From Trichomonas vaginalis G3 (Eukaryota; Parabasalia; Trichomonadida; Trichomonadidae): a DNA stretch of 64,000 nucleotides. Under the pieces are notes generated by a model. The model was not told where the DNA came from and did not search any database. It worked only from the letters and a program-made list of their open reading frames with translations. The stretch spans positions 9,395,797-9,459,796 of the forward strand of contig NC_067204.1 in NCBI RefSeq assembly GCF_026262505.1. The letters are read 5' to 3'. Numbering within the stretch: the first letter of the stretch is position 1; each line of letters begins with the position of its first letter. Below, piece by piece: positions 1 to 9,908 of this stretch. Both the position numbers and the translations under genes were made by a program.

Positions 1-984
1 GATTGTTCCCAATTTATCTTCAATTTCTTCGAATTTTACTCCTGTTATATTGCTTTTAATAGCTATCATCAATTCTTTGATATTAGTAATATGCCTACGC
101 GTCTTTAAATCTCTATTCATAATTGCATATTTTGTTGGTTTAATATTTGATACTTTAAAATAAATTCTTAGCATATAAACTAATTTTTGTATTGGAATAC
201 CAAAATGCATAAGATGTGGCCTTCCTTCTACAGCCACGGCAAGTTTGTTAGCATGAACCCATGTATTGTTTGCAAGATAAATATATTTCCTTACTCCAAT
301 GGCTTTAAGAACATCTTCTCCAAATTTTCTTGAAAGTTCTGATAAAATTACAACACAGTCTTCTAAAAAATCTTCAGGAACTATTGCTAAAGGTGCAAGA
401 CAATCATCAATGAAATGTCCGAAATTATACATCCATATATGACCAAAAACGCATGCTTTATCGCATTCAAAAACTACCGGGCCTTCGTGAAATTCACGGA
501 TATAAATTGCTGATGAATCATATGGAGGTCTAATTATATAATTATTTATTACAAATTCTCCGAATTGATTTGCATACGCATCTTTGTATATTGCTATTTT
601 TCCTTTGAAAGTCGTGACAATATCTATTGTCCGTTTTGTTCTGAATAGTGGTGCTAAACTCAGATTTGAAAAGTATTTTTTATATGGTAAACGTTCAGAG
701 TTTTTCAAAAAACCAAAAAAATTACCAACCGGAGGATTTTCGTAATTTAAGTGCAGAGGAATCAATTGATCTAAATATTCTGGGAACAATCCTTCTTTTA
801 TGCCTTGAATTTTGAGTATTTTATTAGAATCTGGATTTAAATTTTGAAATTTATCAAGGCATTCAATGAATGGTTGTTTGATCTTTATTTTTAGAGTGGA
901 CATAGGATCACTTATCGGGGAAGTAGTAAAAGAATATAAAAGTATTACTAATAAAAAGAATACAATACTAGTCTCATATTTCAT
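1..984 (-). CDS. GT61-like glycosyltransferase (C-terminus outside window)
   Basis: The frame is open from an ATG at 984 to the window edge, giving 328 residues without a stop. An N-terminal hydrophobic stretch (about residues 5-22, FFLLVILLYSF) looks like a signal anchor, as in Golgi type II enzymes. Around residues 190-205 the sequence HIWMYNFGHFIDDCLAPL matches the conserved H...NF.HF..D core of family 61 glycosyltransferases (DUF563), which transfer xylose or GlcNAc to glycans in the secretory pathway. The initiator at 987-995 leaves a leader of about 9 nt, which supports this start. Family assignment is from motif recognition; donor and acceptor are unknown. Confidence 0.72.
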   Translation of the reverse strand, partial: MKYETSIVFFLLVILLYSFTTSPISDPMSTLKIKIKQPFIECLDKFQNLNPDSNKILKIQGIKEGLFPEYLDQLIPLHLNYENPPVGNFFGFLKNSERLPYKKYFSNLSLAPLFRTKRTIDIVTTFKGKIAIYKDAYANQFGEFVINNYIIRPPYDSSAIYIREFHEGPVVFECDKACVFGHIWMYNFGHFIDDCLAPLAIVPEDFLEDCVVILSELSRKFGEDVLKAIGVRKYIYLANNTWVHANKLAVAVEGRPHLMHFGIPIQKLVYMLRIYFKVSNIKPTKYAIMNRDLKTRRHITNIKELMIAIKSNITGVKFEEIEDKLGTI

Positions 985-986
985 AT

Positions 987-995
987 AAAAAGTGA
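987..995 (-). promoter_or_regulatory. Trichomonad Inr-type initiator
   Basis: On the minus strand this reads TCACTTTTT, matching TCAYTWYT. With the A as +1 the leader to the ATG at 984 is only about 9 nt, typical for trichomonad mRNAs. Confidence 0.55.
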
Positions 996-1514
996 CAATT
1001 CTAAATATCTTCTTTTCTAGTTGTGATCCACCTCAAAAAAATTCTAATAAAAATTCGTTTATTCTCTGAACACCGGATTCTATAGATACTAAAATGATTA
1101 TACTAGAAGATGAAAGATAACATTTTAAGTCTATGCTTTTGCCCATCTGTATTTAATTAATTCAAATTCTTGACACTTGTGTGTAGCGTCATTGAAAATT
1201 AACCTTAAATATATGAATTGAAGGTCATATCATAGAGGTGTAAGGGCACCCTTAAAATTTTGGAGATTTAATTTCTATGTTTAAGGGTGCCTTACCACTT
1301 TCTGACACTTAAGTCTTTTATCTAAATTTTCAAAGGTAAAAAGTTTATAATTTTGTTCCGGAAAAAGTCATTTTAAATCACTACATAGTACATTATATTA
1401 CTGCTAAACTTTTTTGCAACTACAATAAAGATATATTAATATTAGTGTACCCTTAAAATAATTAGGATTTTAAAATAAAAAATACAAACAGATTTTATTT
1501 AAATAAAAAAATAA
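996..1514. other. Intergenic spacer with hairpin
   Basis: This gene-free AT-rich spacer lies upstream of the glycosyltransferase and downstream of the Ser/Lys-rich gene. Apart from the inverted repeat at 1240-1295 and a lone ACCCTTAAA at about 1449 I see no structure. Confidence 0.6.
1240..1295. repeat. Inverted repeat with TTAAGGGTGCC arms
   Basis: Arms 1240-1256 and 1280-1295 pair over about 16 bp (one bulged base) around a 23-nt loop. The arm core TTAAGGGTGCC is the same as the ends of the nonautonomous element at 25551-26595, in outward-facing orientation. This could be the remnant of two such element ends, or a hairpin in an RNA 3' region. Confidence 0.5.
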
Positions 1515-2987
1515 TTAAGTATAATATCTCAGACCTTTTTCAAGTTCTTCAGGGTCAGGATTCTTCAAAAAAAGTCGTGTATCTTGTTCAATTTGTCCAT
1601 GTGATAGTTTAACAATTGCTTCGTACACGTCACCAAATGATTGATGAATAGCAATCAAAATGGAAACAAAAGGAATTTTTTCATCAAAAAATCTGTATAT
1701 TTTGTAAACAGTTTCGTAATAAGGAGATGGAATAAAAGGAGGTAAAGTATCATCGACTTCTACTTTTGGAATTGGAGGTTCTTCAACAGAATCATTTGAT
1801 ATTTCTTGGTTTGATGATGTTTCTTCGAAACTATTTGGATATTTCTTTTTATTTGTTTTTGTTTTCGTTTGTTTTTGTGTCTGTGCCTTCCTTTGTTTGT
1901 TTTTTGGTTCAGGTTTATTGGTTTTTTGTGAAAAACTCTTCCTTTTTGTGTCTTTTCGTTTGGATTTCTTGATTTCGGAATTTTCTGAGGAAATTGAATC
2001 AGAATCACTGTTATTTGAAGAGTTTATACTTGAACTCCTGCTAACTGATGAATAACTATCAAGAACTTCACTTTCTGAGGAATCTGAAGAAGATTCTGAA
2101 ATTTTTTCAGAAGAACTGGCTTCTGAGAGTTTCTCTGGTGTTGTATCACTTGATTCATCTAAAGAATCATCATTTTGAAGCTTATTATCTTTATTTGATT
2201 TTGAATTTTTTCTATTTGATGTAGATTCTGCTGTTTTTGCTTTGGTAATGATTTTAGTATCAGGTTTTGACTGTAAATCATTGGATTTTTCTGTTGTTTT
2301 TGATTTTGATTTTTGATTTTTATTTTCTTCATTTGTTTTTGAAGTATTTTGTTTAGCAGTTTGTTTCTTGGTTGTTTTACTATTAGTTTCATATTTATTT
2401 TGAGAAGATCTTGTAGACATATGTGATTTTGTTTTTTCCGTCTTTGATGAAGCGGATTTTGAATTGTCCTTCGACTTTGGAGTTGTTTTGTTCTTATTTC
2501 CTTTCTTATTTTCAGTTTCTTTATTCTCATTAGAATTTATAACGCCTATAATTACAGGATCATCGTATTCGGAACCCAAATTATCTAAACTATCATTACC
2601 ATTTCCTTCTTTTGTTTGAGAATCAATGCTTGATTGAGGAACTAAAACATTTTCGGAAATTCGTGGATTTCTATCTAACACAATTGGAACAGTTTCATCA
2701 TTTGATTGTGAAGAAGATTTTTTCGTTGATAATGGCTCTGAATTTTCTTTTGATTTTTGATTTTCCGTAATTTTTGTTATTTTTTCTATAGCAGTCTTAA
2801 TATTCATATTCGATTTTGTATTATTTTGGGCATCCTTCGGAAAAGCCTGAGATAGCGATAAAGAACTCGGGTCAGGTGTTATATTATTACTTGGCATTTC
2901 ATTTACAGCTTTTAACAAGAGATCATCATTATCACTGCTGTATGTGCTTGATATTGATGCATTCTCGGCATTTGCATTTGAACTCAT
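1515..2987 (-). CDS. Ser/Lys/Asn-rich protein with short helical C-terminal domain
   Basis: 490 residues. Residues 1-400 are low complexity and strongly charged (Ser, Lys, Asn, Thr, Glu), with basic runs such as KKSKRKDTKRK that could serve as nuclear localisation signals. Residues about 405-490 are ordered-looking: PPFIPSPYYETVYKIYRFF, then FVSILIAIHQSFGDVYEAIVKL, predicted amphipathic helices. I do not recognise the family. The C-terminal helices vaguely recall small helical modules of chromatin proteins, but that is speculation. The start is supported by an initiator-like TCA...TCATTA sequence ending directly at the ATG. Confidence 0.7.
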   Translation of the reverse strand: MSSNANAENASISSTYSSDNDDLLLKAVNEMPSNNITPDPSSLSLSQAFPKDAQNNTKSNMNIKTAIEKITKITENQKSKENSEPLSTKKSSSQSNDETVPIVLDRNPRISENVLVPQSSIDSQTKEGNGNDSLDNLGSEYDDPVIIGVINSNENKETENKKGNKNKTTPKSKDNSKSASSKTEKTKSHMSTRSSQNKYETNSKTTKKQTAKQNTSKTNEENKNQKSKSKTTEKSNDLQSKPDTKIITKAKTAESTSNRKNSKSNKDNKLQNDDSLDESSDTTPEKLSEASSSEKISESSSDSSESEVLDSYSSVSRSSSINSSNNSDSDSISSENSEIKKSKRKDTKRKSFSQKTNKPEPKNKQRKAQTQKQTKTKTNKKKYPNSFEETSSNQEISNDSVEEPPIPKVEVDDTLPPFIPSPYYETVYKIYRFFDEKIPFVSILIAIHQSFGDVYEAIVKLSHGQIEQDTRLFLKNPDPEELEKGLRYYT

Positions 2988-3002
2988 ATAATGAAAAAAT
3001 TG
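2988..3002 (-). promoter_or_regulatory. Inr-like sequence at the start of the Ser/Lys-rich gene
   Basis: On the minus strand TCAATTTTTTCATT runs straight into the ATG, close to the trichomonad consensus TCAYTWYTCATTA. A TCACTTTTTT at 3021-3030 is on the plus strand and points away from this gene. Confidence 0.45.
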
Positions 3003-3163
3003 AAAATAAAAAACTATATGTCACTTTTTTACATCAATGTACTTTATTAAGCTTCCATATCAATCAATCAGCTTGTGAGGAATGACATAGTGATTATCTG
3101 CCTGAAGTGGTAGAGTGCATATCAAAAATAGACTGAACTTTCAAGGTTAAGTTTAATATCTAA

Positions 3164-3169
3164 ATTCGT
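3164..3169. repeat. Left target-site duplication of P1 (ATTCGT)
   Basis: ATTCGT directly precedes the P1 terminus and is repeated exactly at 20172-20177. Six-base duplications are the hallmark of Polinton/Maverick insertion. Confidence 0.9.
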
Positions 3170-3414
3170 AGTAGTAGGATAGGATGGGTTGTGTGACTTT
3201 TTTTGTAAACGTAAGAATTCATACAATATCGAGCGATTTTGTATCATTTTTTTTAACATATTAATTTTAAAATAATTTATTTTTTTATTCTTACATAAAT
3301 GACCCAACAAGTAAAACCAGATATATTAGATTATCGAATTTTAGAGGATGGTGTTCCTGTTTATATTCAAAGATTTAAAGGGAAGCAATATTATAGAATT
3401 GTTTAAATCCTGAA
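3170..3414. repeat. P1 left terminal inverted repeat (highly conserved part)
   Basis: Almost base-for-base the inverse of 19927-20171, including the first ~110 bp of a terminal ORF. Similarity continues more weakly to about 3560, so the abrupt drop near 3414 suggests a conversion tract. Confidence 0.85.
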
Positions 3415-3560
3415 TATCTTAAACATCAATTTAAAAATGAAGATTGTGAATTATTAAATGAATATGAAAGCCAAAATAAGCTAATGAGGTATAAATATAA
3501 TGATAAAGAATATTTAATTTCATGGAATCAATGGAGTCATAAACTTTAAAAAGAATTTGA
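3301..3560 (+). pseudogene. Broken TIR copy of the P1 terminal ORF
   Basis: Fossil mirror copy of the 126-residue ORF at 19662-20042. The beginning lies in the near-identical TIR and the remainder is diverged and no longer open. Function unknown. Confidence 0.7.
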
Positions 3561-3624
3561 TGAGTTCAACATTGAACTTTAAGAAATTAATGATTATTTG
3601 AATTTATGATATCAATTATTTGAT

Positions 3625-3951
3625 TTATTTTTCTTCAATTCTTATTCTTTTTGTTAAATCATCAATTTTCATTAATGAGGTGATTCTTGATTGAGGAATA
3701 GATTTCAAACTAACCACTCCTTTTATTTTTGAAATTTTGAATCCATCAACTTTAAACATTTTATTCAATTTACATGTTGTCAATTCTTCAAATAATTTTT
3801 TATTATTAGCATAATAGTCATTAAATTCTTCAACAGATGAAAAAATTTTTATTTCAGTAATTGGTTTAACAACATTTATTTTTTGTTGAACATTTTCACT
3901 TTCATTTATTTCTTCCTTCTCTGTTTCATTTATTTTTAAAATTGGTTTCAT
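3625..3951 (-). CDS. P1 hypothetical protein, 108 aa
   Basis: An open frame of 108 residues next to the left TIR. It is charged (many Lys/Glu/Ile) with a predicted helical N-terminal third and no recognisable motif. It diverges from the 78-residue gene at 4018 across a 66-bp AT-rich gap that may hold a bidirectional promoter. I do not recognise the family. Confidence 0.45.
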   Translation of the reverse strand: MKPILKINETEKEEINESENVQQKINVVKPITEIKIFSSVEEFNDYYANNKKLFEELTTCKLNKMFKVDGFKISKIKGVVSLKSIPQSRITSLMKIDDLTKRIRIEEK

Positions 3952-4017
3952 TTATCATTAAATAAAAATTAGAATATAAGTGATGAAATATATTTTTTAA
4001 TTAATATTAAATCAGAA

Positions 4018-4254
4018 ATGGCGGCAGGATTCTTTAAAAAATTATGGGATGGAATTAAGAAAGCTGCGGGTTGGGTTTATAAAAAGATTATTAAACCCGT
4101 TGCAAACTTTTTGGCACCAGTAGCGAAAACGGCAGGAACTATCATAGGTGGAGTATTAGGTACTAAAGCAGGTAATCCGGCGATGGGAGCACAAGCAGGT
4201 AACGCAGTTGGTGGAATTGCTGAAGGAATACTTAATAAAATAGGAGGTAGATAG
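4018..4254 (+). CDS. P1 small amphipathic Gly/Ala-rich virion-type protein
   Basis: 78 residues. The first ~30 (FFKKLWDGIKKAAGWVYKKI) form a basic amphipathic helix, followed by a Gly/Ala-rich hydrophobic stretch (AGTIIGGVLGTKAGNPA) and a basic end. This composition is seen in small membrane-active virion proteins of Polintons and adenovirus-like viruses. P2 has two analogues (36377-36619 and 41183-41584). The location immediately before the capsid gene fits a structural role; the role is inferred, not demonstrated. Confidence 0.6.
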   Translation: MAAGFFKKLWDGIKKAAGWVYKKIIKPVANFLAPVAKTAGTIIGGVLGTKAGNPAMGAQAGNAVGGIAEGILNKIGGR

Positions 4255-4337
4255 TGGAAAAATAAATAAATATTATTTTTATCTTAGTATCGGTTGAAGT
4301 CTTTGATAAACTTTTTCTCCTTTATTTAATATTTCTC

Positions 4338-4493
4338 TTATTGGGGCGCTTTTGGCGTTATTGATTCAGCAATGTCACTAATTGCTTCTTTATTCTTAAA
4401 TATCCAATTTGCTCCTTTCTTCATTGTTTCCCAAACTTTATGCGCTCCTCTTTTTACTTTATCCCACAGTTTCTTAAATATACCTGCAGCCAT
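4338..4493 (-). CDS. P1 small amphipathic protein, paralogue of the 4018 gene
   Basis: A 51-codon frame starting MAAGIFKKLWDKVKRGAH, clearly related to the start of the protein at 4018 (MAAGFFKKLWDGIKKAAG) but on the opposite strand. The two genes converge, so this looks like an inverted duplication of a small virion-type gene. It is short and its C-terminal half is unlike the paralogue. Confidence 0.4.
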   Translation of the reverse strand: MAAGIFKKLWDKVKRGAHKVWETMKKGANWIFKNKEAISDIAESITPKAPQ

Positions 4494-4561
4494 AGTTGAT
4501 TATTTCATTAAAATTAAAAATTCATTTTCATCTTTTAATTTTGATTTTTTATTTATAATAA

Positions 4562-6200
4562 ATGACGACTAACTATTTAGTGCCAAACACTAAACCGATT
4601 AATGGAAATGTGTTTCATTCATTCGAAAAGATAAATGAAATATTCGCAAAGAATGACGGTAGAAGATATTATAGAGAACTTGAAAGTTCATGCTATGACT
4701 CTGATGCTCCATATTTTGATGATAAACAAACTCATTTAAGAATTACAAATCCAGCTCATGATGTGAACCAATTAGGTGACACATATATTAAACGCAAAGT
4801 TAAAGCAACTCTAGTTTCAAATAAAGCTTTCACATGTGATGCCGCTTTTAAATGCATGCGTTTATTCGTTGGTTACAAATCATCAAATCAAAGCTTTAAA
4901 CAATTAGAAGTAGAAACTGAAAGAGGTGATGCCGGTTATCTTCAGATGGATTGCGCCCGTGAATCTTTCGCATTTGCAACATATAAACCAAAATCAGAAA
5001 GGAAAGTTAAAAAGTTTGTTCATTCGTTATATAATAATGTTCAAAAATATGATAACTCAGTATGTGGTAAATATATTGACCCTTCAGAAGTTTTCAAGAA
5101 AGCAAATGAAGAAGTTGATATCACTTTTGATATGATTATTCCGGTAAATGATTTGTTAGCATTTCAGGCGTTCGATGATTATCCTAAATCATTTGGTGAT
5201 ATCATTCTTAAATATTATGTTTTCAGGGATACTTTAGTATTTTGTCAGGTTGACGTTAAGAGTTGCTGATTTACAAAATTACGTTTATGAAAAGATAACT
5301 GATGAAAATTATGAAAAGATTATGAATCATGTTTATAAATATGATCGCAAATTCCAACAAATCGGACTTCCTGCCAAATTAATTACAAGCTTAGCCGCTA
5401 CATCTGCTGACGCAATAGTTGATGACGTTATTATTTCATGCACAAAGATGGAAGTTTTAGAGGATAAATGCATTACGCCAGGATACGGTTTAATTGAAGA
5501 ATCAGTTAAAGCAATACCACGTTTATCTAGTAAGGAAGATCCATTCATGATTCCAGCTCAACATATTGACGTTCGTTCACTAAATGGAGGTTGCATCACT
5601 CCTGAAGGTATTAGCTCAGATTTCTCATACGCTCTTCATAATGTTACAGATGTTGTGTTAACATTTCCGAAGAATGCAATGCAAAGAACGGTTTTAGAAA
5701 ATCCAATGCTTCGAGGTCTTCAGGTCACTATAGATTCCAGAAACTTCCCCGATCAAGCGATGACCACAGTGGGCGACATATTCTTTACACGTATGCTTCA
5801 AGCTTCTGATTTAGATGGAGTGAATGAATGCACAGAAGAATACGAGGACTCATTAACTAGACCACTGAATGATGATAATGGCACACCATTAGCTAGAACA
5901 TGGAAAGACCAAACTTCATTCTTATGCACTATTCCAGTTCAACGTGATGGAGCGGGTATATTCTTTGATGGATTAGAAACTTTCAACTCACAAGTTACAG
6001 TACAAGTGAAAGCTTATCCAATCATTCAGGGTGAAAATGACACTTACTGTTCAAAGGTGACAAATCCTCCTCAGGTTTGGTTTACTAGGACTACATATTG
6101 GACATGGACACCGGATGAATGTTTGAAATATCATCCAACAGGTACACCACCGCAGTATAGAAGTTCATATGATGAAATATTGATGAATAGAAATGTTTAA
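4562..6200 (+). pseudogene. P1 major capsid protein region (double jelly-roll type)
   Basis: The region encodes a protein related to the P2 capsid at 54426-56031. Shared pattern elements include TIDSRNFPDQ (P2: NIDGKYYPREE) and a following FDGLETFNSQVTVQV (P2: MGGISTVGTVQIQY). Position between the small amphipathic protein and the packaging ATPase is the usual Polinton capsid module, and the size (about 545 codons) fits a double jelly-roll capsid protein. It appears interrupted (about one break). A leader TTTTTTATTTATAATAA precedes the ATG. Confidence 0.68.
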
Positions 6201-6289
6201 AATTATAAATTTATTTTTGATTAAATGGATTTAAATTCATCCACCCTTATGAAGAATTAGCAGGAGTATATAATACATACGTAGATGAT

Positions 6290-7051
6290 ATGATTAATGA
6301 AGCATTGAGTGATAATAGAAATGCTCTATCTAAGGAAAAATTAATGAAAATTCCATATTCTGAATGTTACTTAAATTCAATCACTGCAGCAATTGGTAAA
6401 CAGAATAAAGGTAAAACATTAACGATATTAAAACAAATTATCATTATTGCTAACACTTCCCCCTATTCACATGTGTTAATTTATATCAACCGTTCAGGTT
6501 CACCTTCAGATGATACATTTGAATCTTTAAAGCATTTAATCAAAATTCCAATTATTTATTTATCACAAGAAGAAGCAGAAGATTATTTAAAAAACTTTTT
6601 AATATATAAAGAATTATATAATACAATCAAGAAGCAAGGATTAGAGGATAAAATTATTGATAAACAACGGGATGAATTATTTGAAACACTTTCTATTTCA
6701 AATTTTGATAGAGAATTTTTGCATTCACTAATTTTTCTAGATGATGCGGTGAAATCAAAACTAATAACAAATGAGAAATCATATTTTAATCAGTTATTAA
6801 CTCAATGTCGACACATTCAGTGTTCATTCTTTATGGCTGTTCAATATTTCAAAGCATTAAGCACAAACATTAAATCAAATCTATCAACCCTTTTCATTTT
6901 CAGTGGGTTTAGTCGTCAACAGTTGAACGTTATGCTTTATCAAGTGAATTTACCAATGAGCATTAATGAACTTTACACACAATATCAGCAATTAGGTGAA
7001 CATGGAAAAATAATAGTTGATTTAAATAAAGGAAGTGTTAAATTTGATTAA
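6290..7051 (+). CDS. P1 packaging ATPase (FtsK/HerA-A32 type)
   Basis: 253 residues open. Walker A is GKQNKGKT (about residues 36-43) and Walker B is HSLIFLDDAV (about 146-155), followed by a sensor-like stretch (SNLSTLFIFSGFSRQQLN). This is the arrangement of Polinton/NCLDV genome-packaging ATPases, which drive DNA into capsids. It lies directly downstream of the capsid region. P2 carries a homologue at 49369-50244. In-frame sequence extends upstream of this ATG without another ATG, so the N-terminus is slightly uncertain. Confidence 0.75.
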   Translation: MINEALSDNRNALSKEKLMKIPYSECYLNSITAAIGKQNKGKTLTILKQIIIIANTSPYSHVLIYINRSGSPSDDTFESLKHLIKIPIIYLSQEEAEDYLKNFLIYKELYNTIKKQGLEDKIIDKQRDELFETLSISNFDREFLHSLIFLDDAVKSKLITNEKSYFNQLLTQCRHIQCSFFMAVQYFKALSTNIKSNLSTLFIFSGFSRQQLNVMLYQVNLPMSINELYTQYQQLGEHGKIIVDLNKGSVKFD

Positions 7052-7091
7052 CTTTTTATAATTAATTTTTATTTTTTATTTATAATTAAAC

Positions 7092-7991
7092 ATGACAGAA
7101 ATGGTAAATCTTCTACAGGTTCGATTAAAACAAGGGACAACCAAAAAGGGTGCATATAATAGAACTATGAAAGTTCCTGATGGAATGAAAGAATTAGTTC
7201 ATATTGTTGCTGGTCTTCAAAAAGATGTTAAACAAATGAGAAACGTTTTAACATTACCAGAAGCTCAAGCATATGCCAAACGTCAAGGTCCAAATTGGGA
7301 AGCACACGAAGCAGACATTACGGGTCCAAATGGAAAACCTGATGGTATAAATGAAGTTTTCGTTACTGATGGTCAAGGTAATATTAAAGTCATAAATGGT
7401 TATAAATTAACTATATCTGATTATCCTAAACGTAAAGCATATAATGAACGTTATCCTATGCAATTTGATGAAAATGGAAAAGCTGTTAAACAATACATTG
7501 GAGAAGGTGAAAATGGTCCAATTAATTCATACCGTCATAATCCATATTCTTATTTCAATGAAGAATTAAATGCTGTTGAAGAGGGACTGGATGGATTACC
7601 ACGATATTCTAACCAGTTTGATGGTCAATATGCAAATATTAGACCTGAAATTTCAGCTAAGAAATTCTTTAAAGTTGCTTTATTCGATCCGGTTTTCGCA
7701 AATGTTAAAGATGAACTTAAACAGCAATTCCAACCAATTATAGTAGCAAGAATTGCATCAGGTGCTTTATCTCAAGCATTCAAAGATTTAATTAAGAAAC
7801 CATTATATCAGCAACGTGGTTTAACTTATGATTTAGTTAAGGAATCAGATAAAAGAAAATTTGAGAAATCAGATGATTATAAGAATGCAATTAATGAATA
7901 TATTCGGTCTATTAATTACGATGAAACAGCTAAAAATCAACTTCATGAACAAATACAGGGAATAATAGATTCAAAAGTTCCAGCAAAATAA
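7092..7991 (+). CDS. P1 hypothetical protein, 299 aa
   Basis: 299 open residues, basic at both ends (N-terminal [14 protein letters not shown]), with a middle segment rich in Gly, Asn and Tyr ([18 protein letters not shown]) and a helical C-terminal third. No known domain recognised. It sits 40 bp after the ATPase on the same strand, preceded by TTTTTTATTTATAATTAAAC, the P1 leader motif. By position it may be a virion component. Confidence 0.5.
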   Translation: MTEMVNLLQVRLKQGTTKKGAYNRTMKVPDGMKELVHIVAGLQKDVKQMRNVLTLPEAQAYAKRQGPNWEAHEADITGPNGKPDGINEVFVTDGQGNIKVINGYKLTISDYPKRKAYNERYPMQFDENGKAVKQYIGEGENGPINSYRHNPYSYFNEELNAVEEGLDGLPRYSNQFDGQYANIRPEISAKKFFKVALFDPVFANVKDELKQQFQPIIVARIASGALSQAFKDLIKKPLYQQRGLTYDLVKESDKRKFEKSDDYKNAINEYIRSINYDETAKNQLHEQIQGIIDSKVPAK

Positions 7992-8024
7992 AAGTTTAAA
8001 TATATTTTTTTTATTCGATTATAA

Positions 8025-8267
8025 ATGAGAAGACGTTTCACTAGTCAAAAGAACACTAACGCAAAAGCAGAGATTACGGTTGGTTATAACGTAAATGATG
8101 ATAAATCACGAATTATTCAAAATGTTAAAGTTAATGTTAGCCCTGAATTAACAAGGTCAGCAACTCAACCAAATTTATTAACTCGTGACTTACCGAAGAA
8201 TGAGGAGAATGAAGACCCAATCATTTTATCTGAACCCGGTAAAGAACCTGTTGAAATTCTCACTTAG
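8025..8267 (+). CDS. P1 hypothetical protein, 80 aa
   Basis: 80 residues, basic N-terminus (MRRRFTSQKN) and acidic C-terminus. It resembles in layout the first part of the P2 protein at 53516-54094 (basic start, VKLNSPTQTN region, acidic EDP/PVKEP stretch). Function unknown. Confidence 0.4.
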   Translation: MRRRFTSQKNTNAKAEITVGYNVNDDKSRIIQNVKVNVSPELTRSATQPNLLTRDLPKNEENEDPIILSEPGKEPVEILT

Positions 8268-8336
8268 CCAACATACCCCCCACCTCTTTCATCAAACATC
8301 GAGAACCCATATAAAATAGACATTAATTCAGAATTA

Positions 8337-8678
8337 ATGAAAATTTACCGTGATATAATAATTAATAATTATGATTCAATAATAAATTTAATTGACCAAT
8401 CCGGTTTAATTATTTTACCTTATGAATCATTAATTCACATTATCGCCATTCTTTGTGATGTTCAAGATTCAGACGTTAAGATTCAATTTTTCATAGATGA
8501 TGAGGTTTCATGCTGTGGAACAGTTGCAAAAATAAATCCTATAAAGGATATTAGCACAATTAAGATATCAAAGAACGGAACAACAACTGAACTTCATTTA
8601 ACATATAATGATATTTATAATAAAATAGTTGATGAATATAAAATATCACTTGAAAAATTCTTTGTTAAGGCTATTTAA
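8337..8678 (+). CDS. P1 hypothetical protein sharing an ISCCG-type motif with P2
   Basis: 113 residues. The segment ending VSCCGTVAKI, then KNGTTTELHLTYNDIY, parallels the C-terminal part of the P2 protein at 53516-54094 (ISCCGVSYNV, then GGETLNLKYSFPDVI). This is one of few proteins common to both elements and so may belong to the virion core. No named family recognised. It overlaps the end of the convergent gene at 8675 by four bases. Confidence 0.5.
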   Translation: MKIYRDIIINNYDSIINLIDQSGLIILPYESLIHIIAILCDVQDSDVKIQFFIDDEVSCCGTVAKINPIKDISTIKISKNGTTTELHLTYNDIYNKIVDEYKISLEKFFVKAI

Positions 8679-9154
8679 TATTCAAGCATTAACATTATTG
8701 AATAATAATCCTTTGAATCATAATCAATAATAATTGACCTTTCACCAGTTTCTATCGTTTGTTTTATTTCTTTTTGTTCCCCACTATCCGGATCGGTCAT
8801 TGTAATTGTTTTTGTTATAGTATCAGCTTTATCTTTAACTTCAATCTTTTTTCCATCGGGATATTTAAACCAAAATTCCAAAAATTCGATATTGTCAATC
8901 TGTTCATATTTTAATCTATCAATTACATTTTTAATACCATCTGAAAATCTTATGAAATGGTCATTATATGGGTTTGATTGAACTAAATTTGAATGAAGTG
9001 AAATATAACCTGTTGATGAATATGACATCGACTCATATTTTCTGAAAACACTAAAATTTATAACATGAATGAATTTCTTATTCGTTGAATTTATGAATTC
9101 TTGAGGTAATCTTATTTTAGTTTTATTTATCACCGGAAAATAACGCTTTACCAT
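8675..9154 (-). CDS. P1 hypothetical protein, 159 aa
   Basis: The best ATG is at 9154 (MVKRYFPVINKTKIRLPQEF); the frame upstream of it would run into the divergent gene at 9174. The protein is beta-rich with a Lys/Asp loop (DKADTITKTITMTDPDSGE) and ends in YYSIMLMLEY. No family recognised. Its 19-bp divergent spacing from the minor-capsid candidate suggests a shared promoter. Confidence 0.45.
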   Translation of the reverse strand: MVKRYFPVINKTKIRLPQEFINSTNKKFIHVINFSVFRKYESMSYSSTGYISLHSNLVQSNPYNDHFIRFSDGIKNVIDRLKYEQIDNIEFLEFWFKYPDGKKIEVKDKADTITKTITMTDPDSGEQKEIKQTIETGERSIIIDYDSKDYYSIMLMLEY

Positions 9155-9173
9155 ATTTTTAATCGTAATAAAA

Positions 9174-9884
9174 ATGTCAATTATCAATATTATTTCGAAT
9201 AATAACTGTGAATTAAATTTAACAGTTAGCGGAATTTATAATGTTACTCTCGTTTCTGTGAGTGGTAAATTTAATCCCATTCTTTTAGACCCTTCAGATT
9301 ATATATCATTTATTAAAGATGACCTTGAAAAAACGTATGATATGTATATAAATAATGTGATAGCGAAATGGGATATTAACATGATTTTAAGTTATTTAAA
9401 TGAATCATTTATCGTATGGTATGAAGAAAATTTTAAATCAAAACCTGATAAACTTTTTGAACTTGATGAAATAAATAACCTTATTAAATTTCCGCTGAAA
9501 ATTAAATTTTGTACTCCTCATCTTCGTTCATTGTTGGGAATATTAAATTTTGAAAAAGATGTTAGGGATGTTTTGTATTCTGACACCGGTTCCAATTTCA
9601 TTTTAATCAAATGTGATAAAGTTAATACCCCAATGAGATTTTCACATCAAACATTAGACCCTAACTCTTACCCATCAATACAAAACATTTTATCCATCAA
9701 CTTAAACACATTTTCTTTATCATATCCGTTTCAATTATCCGGGAATTCATTTATTCTTCATTCAAAAGATTTATCAAATATTAAATTTAGAATAACTGAC
9801 CTATTTGATTGTGATTTAGAATTTATGAATGAAATATTATGGCAATTTCAAATAGAGAAAATAGCTGATGAGATAACGGATTAA
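9174..9884 (+). CDS. P1 minor capsid (penton-like) candidate
   Basis: 236 residues, beta-strand rich. The C-terminal ~60 residues (SINLNTFSLSYPFQLSGNSF, LSNIKFRITDLFDCDLEFMN) follow the pattern of the P2 protein at 52471-53268 (INNTFSAGLPIVHSNAEF, LASITLTLVDANFVPVKL). In Polintons and related viruses this layout belongs to the single jelly-roll minor capsid protein at the vertices. The assignment is by pattern only. Confidence 0.5.
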   Translation: MSIINIISNNNCELNLTVSGIYNVTLVSVSGKFNPILLDPSDYISFIKDDLEKTYDMYINNVIAKWDINMILSYLNESFIVWYEENFKSKPDKLFELDEINNLIKFPLKIKFCTPHLRSLLGILNFEKDVRDVLYSDTGSNFILIKCDKVNTPMRFSHQTLDPNSYPSIQNILSINLNTFSLSYPFQLSGNSFILHSKDLSNIKFRITDLFDCDLEFMNEILWQFQIEKIADEITD

Positions 9885-9908
9885 ATATTTATTTTTAAAT
9901 CATAATAA

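Noticed and set aside
3021-3030. TCACTTTTTT as initiator of the Ser/Lys-rich gene
   Set aside because: It lies on the opposite strand to that gene; the sequence at 2988-3002 is the better candidate.
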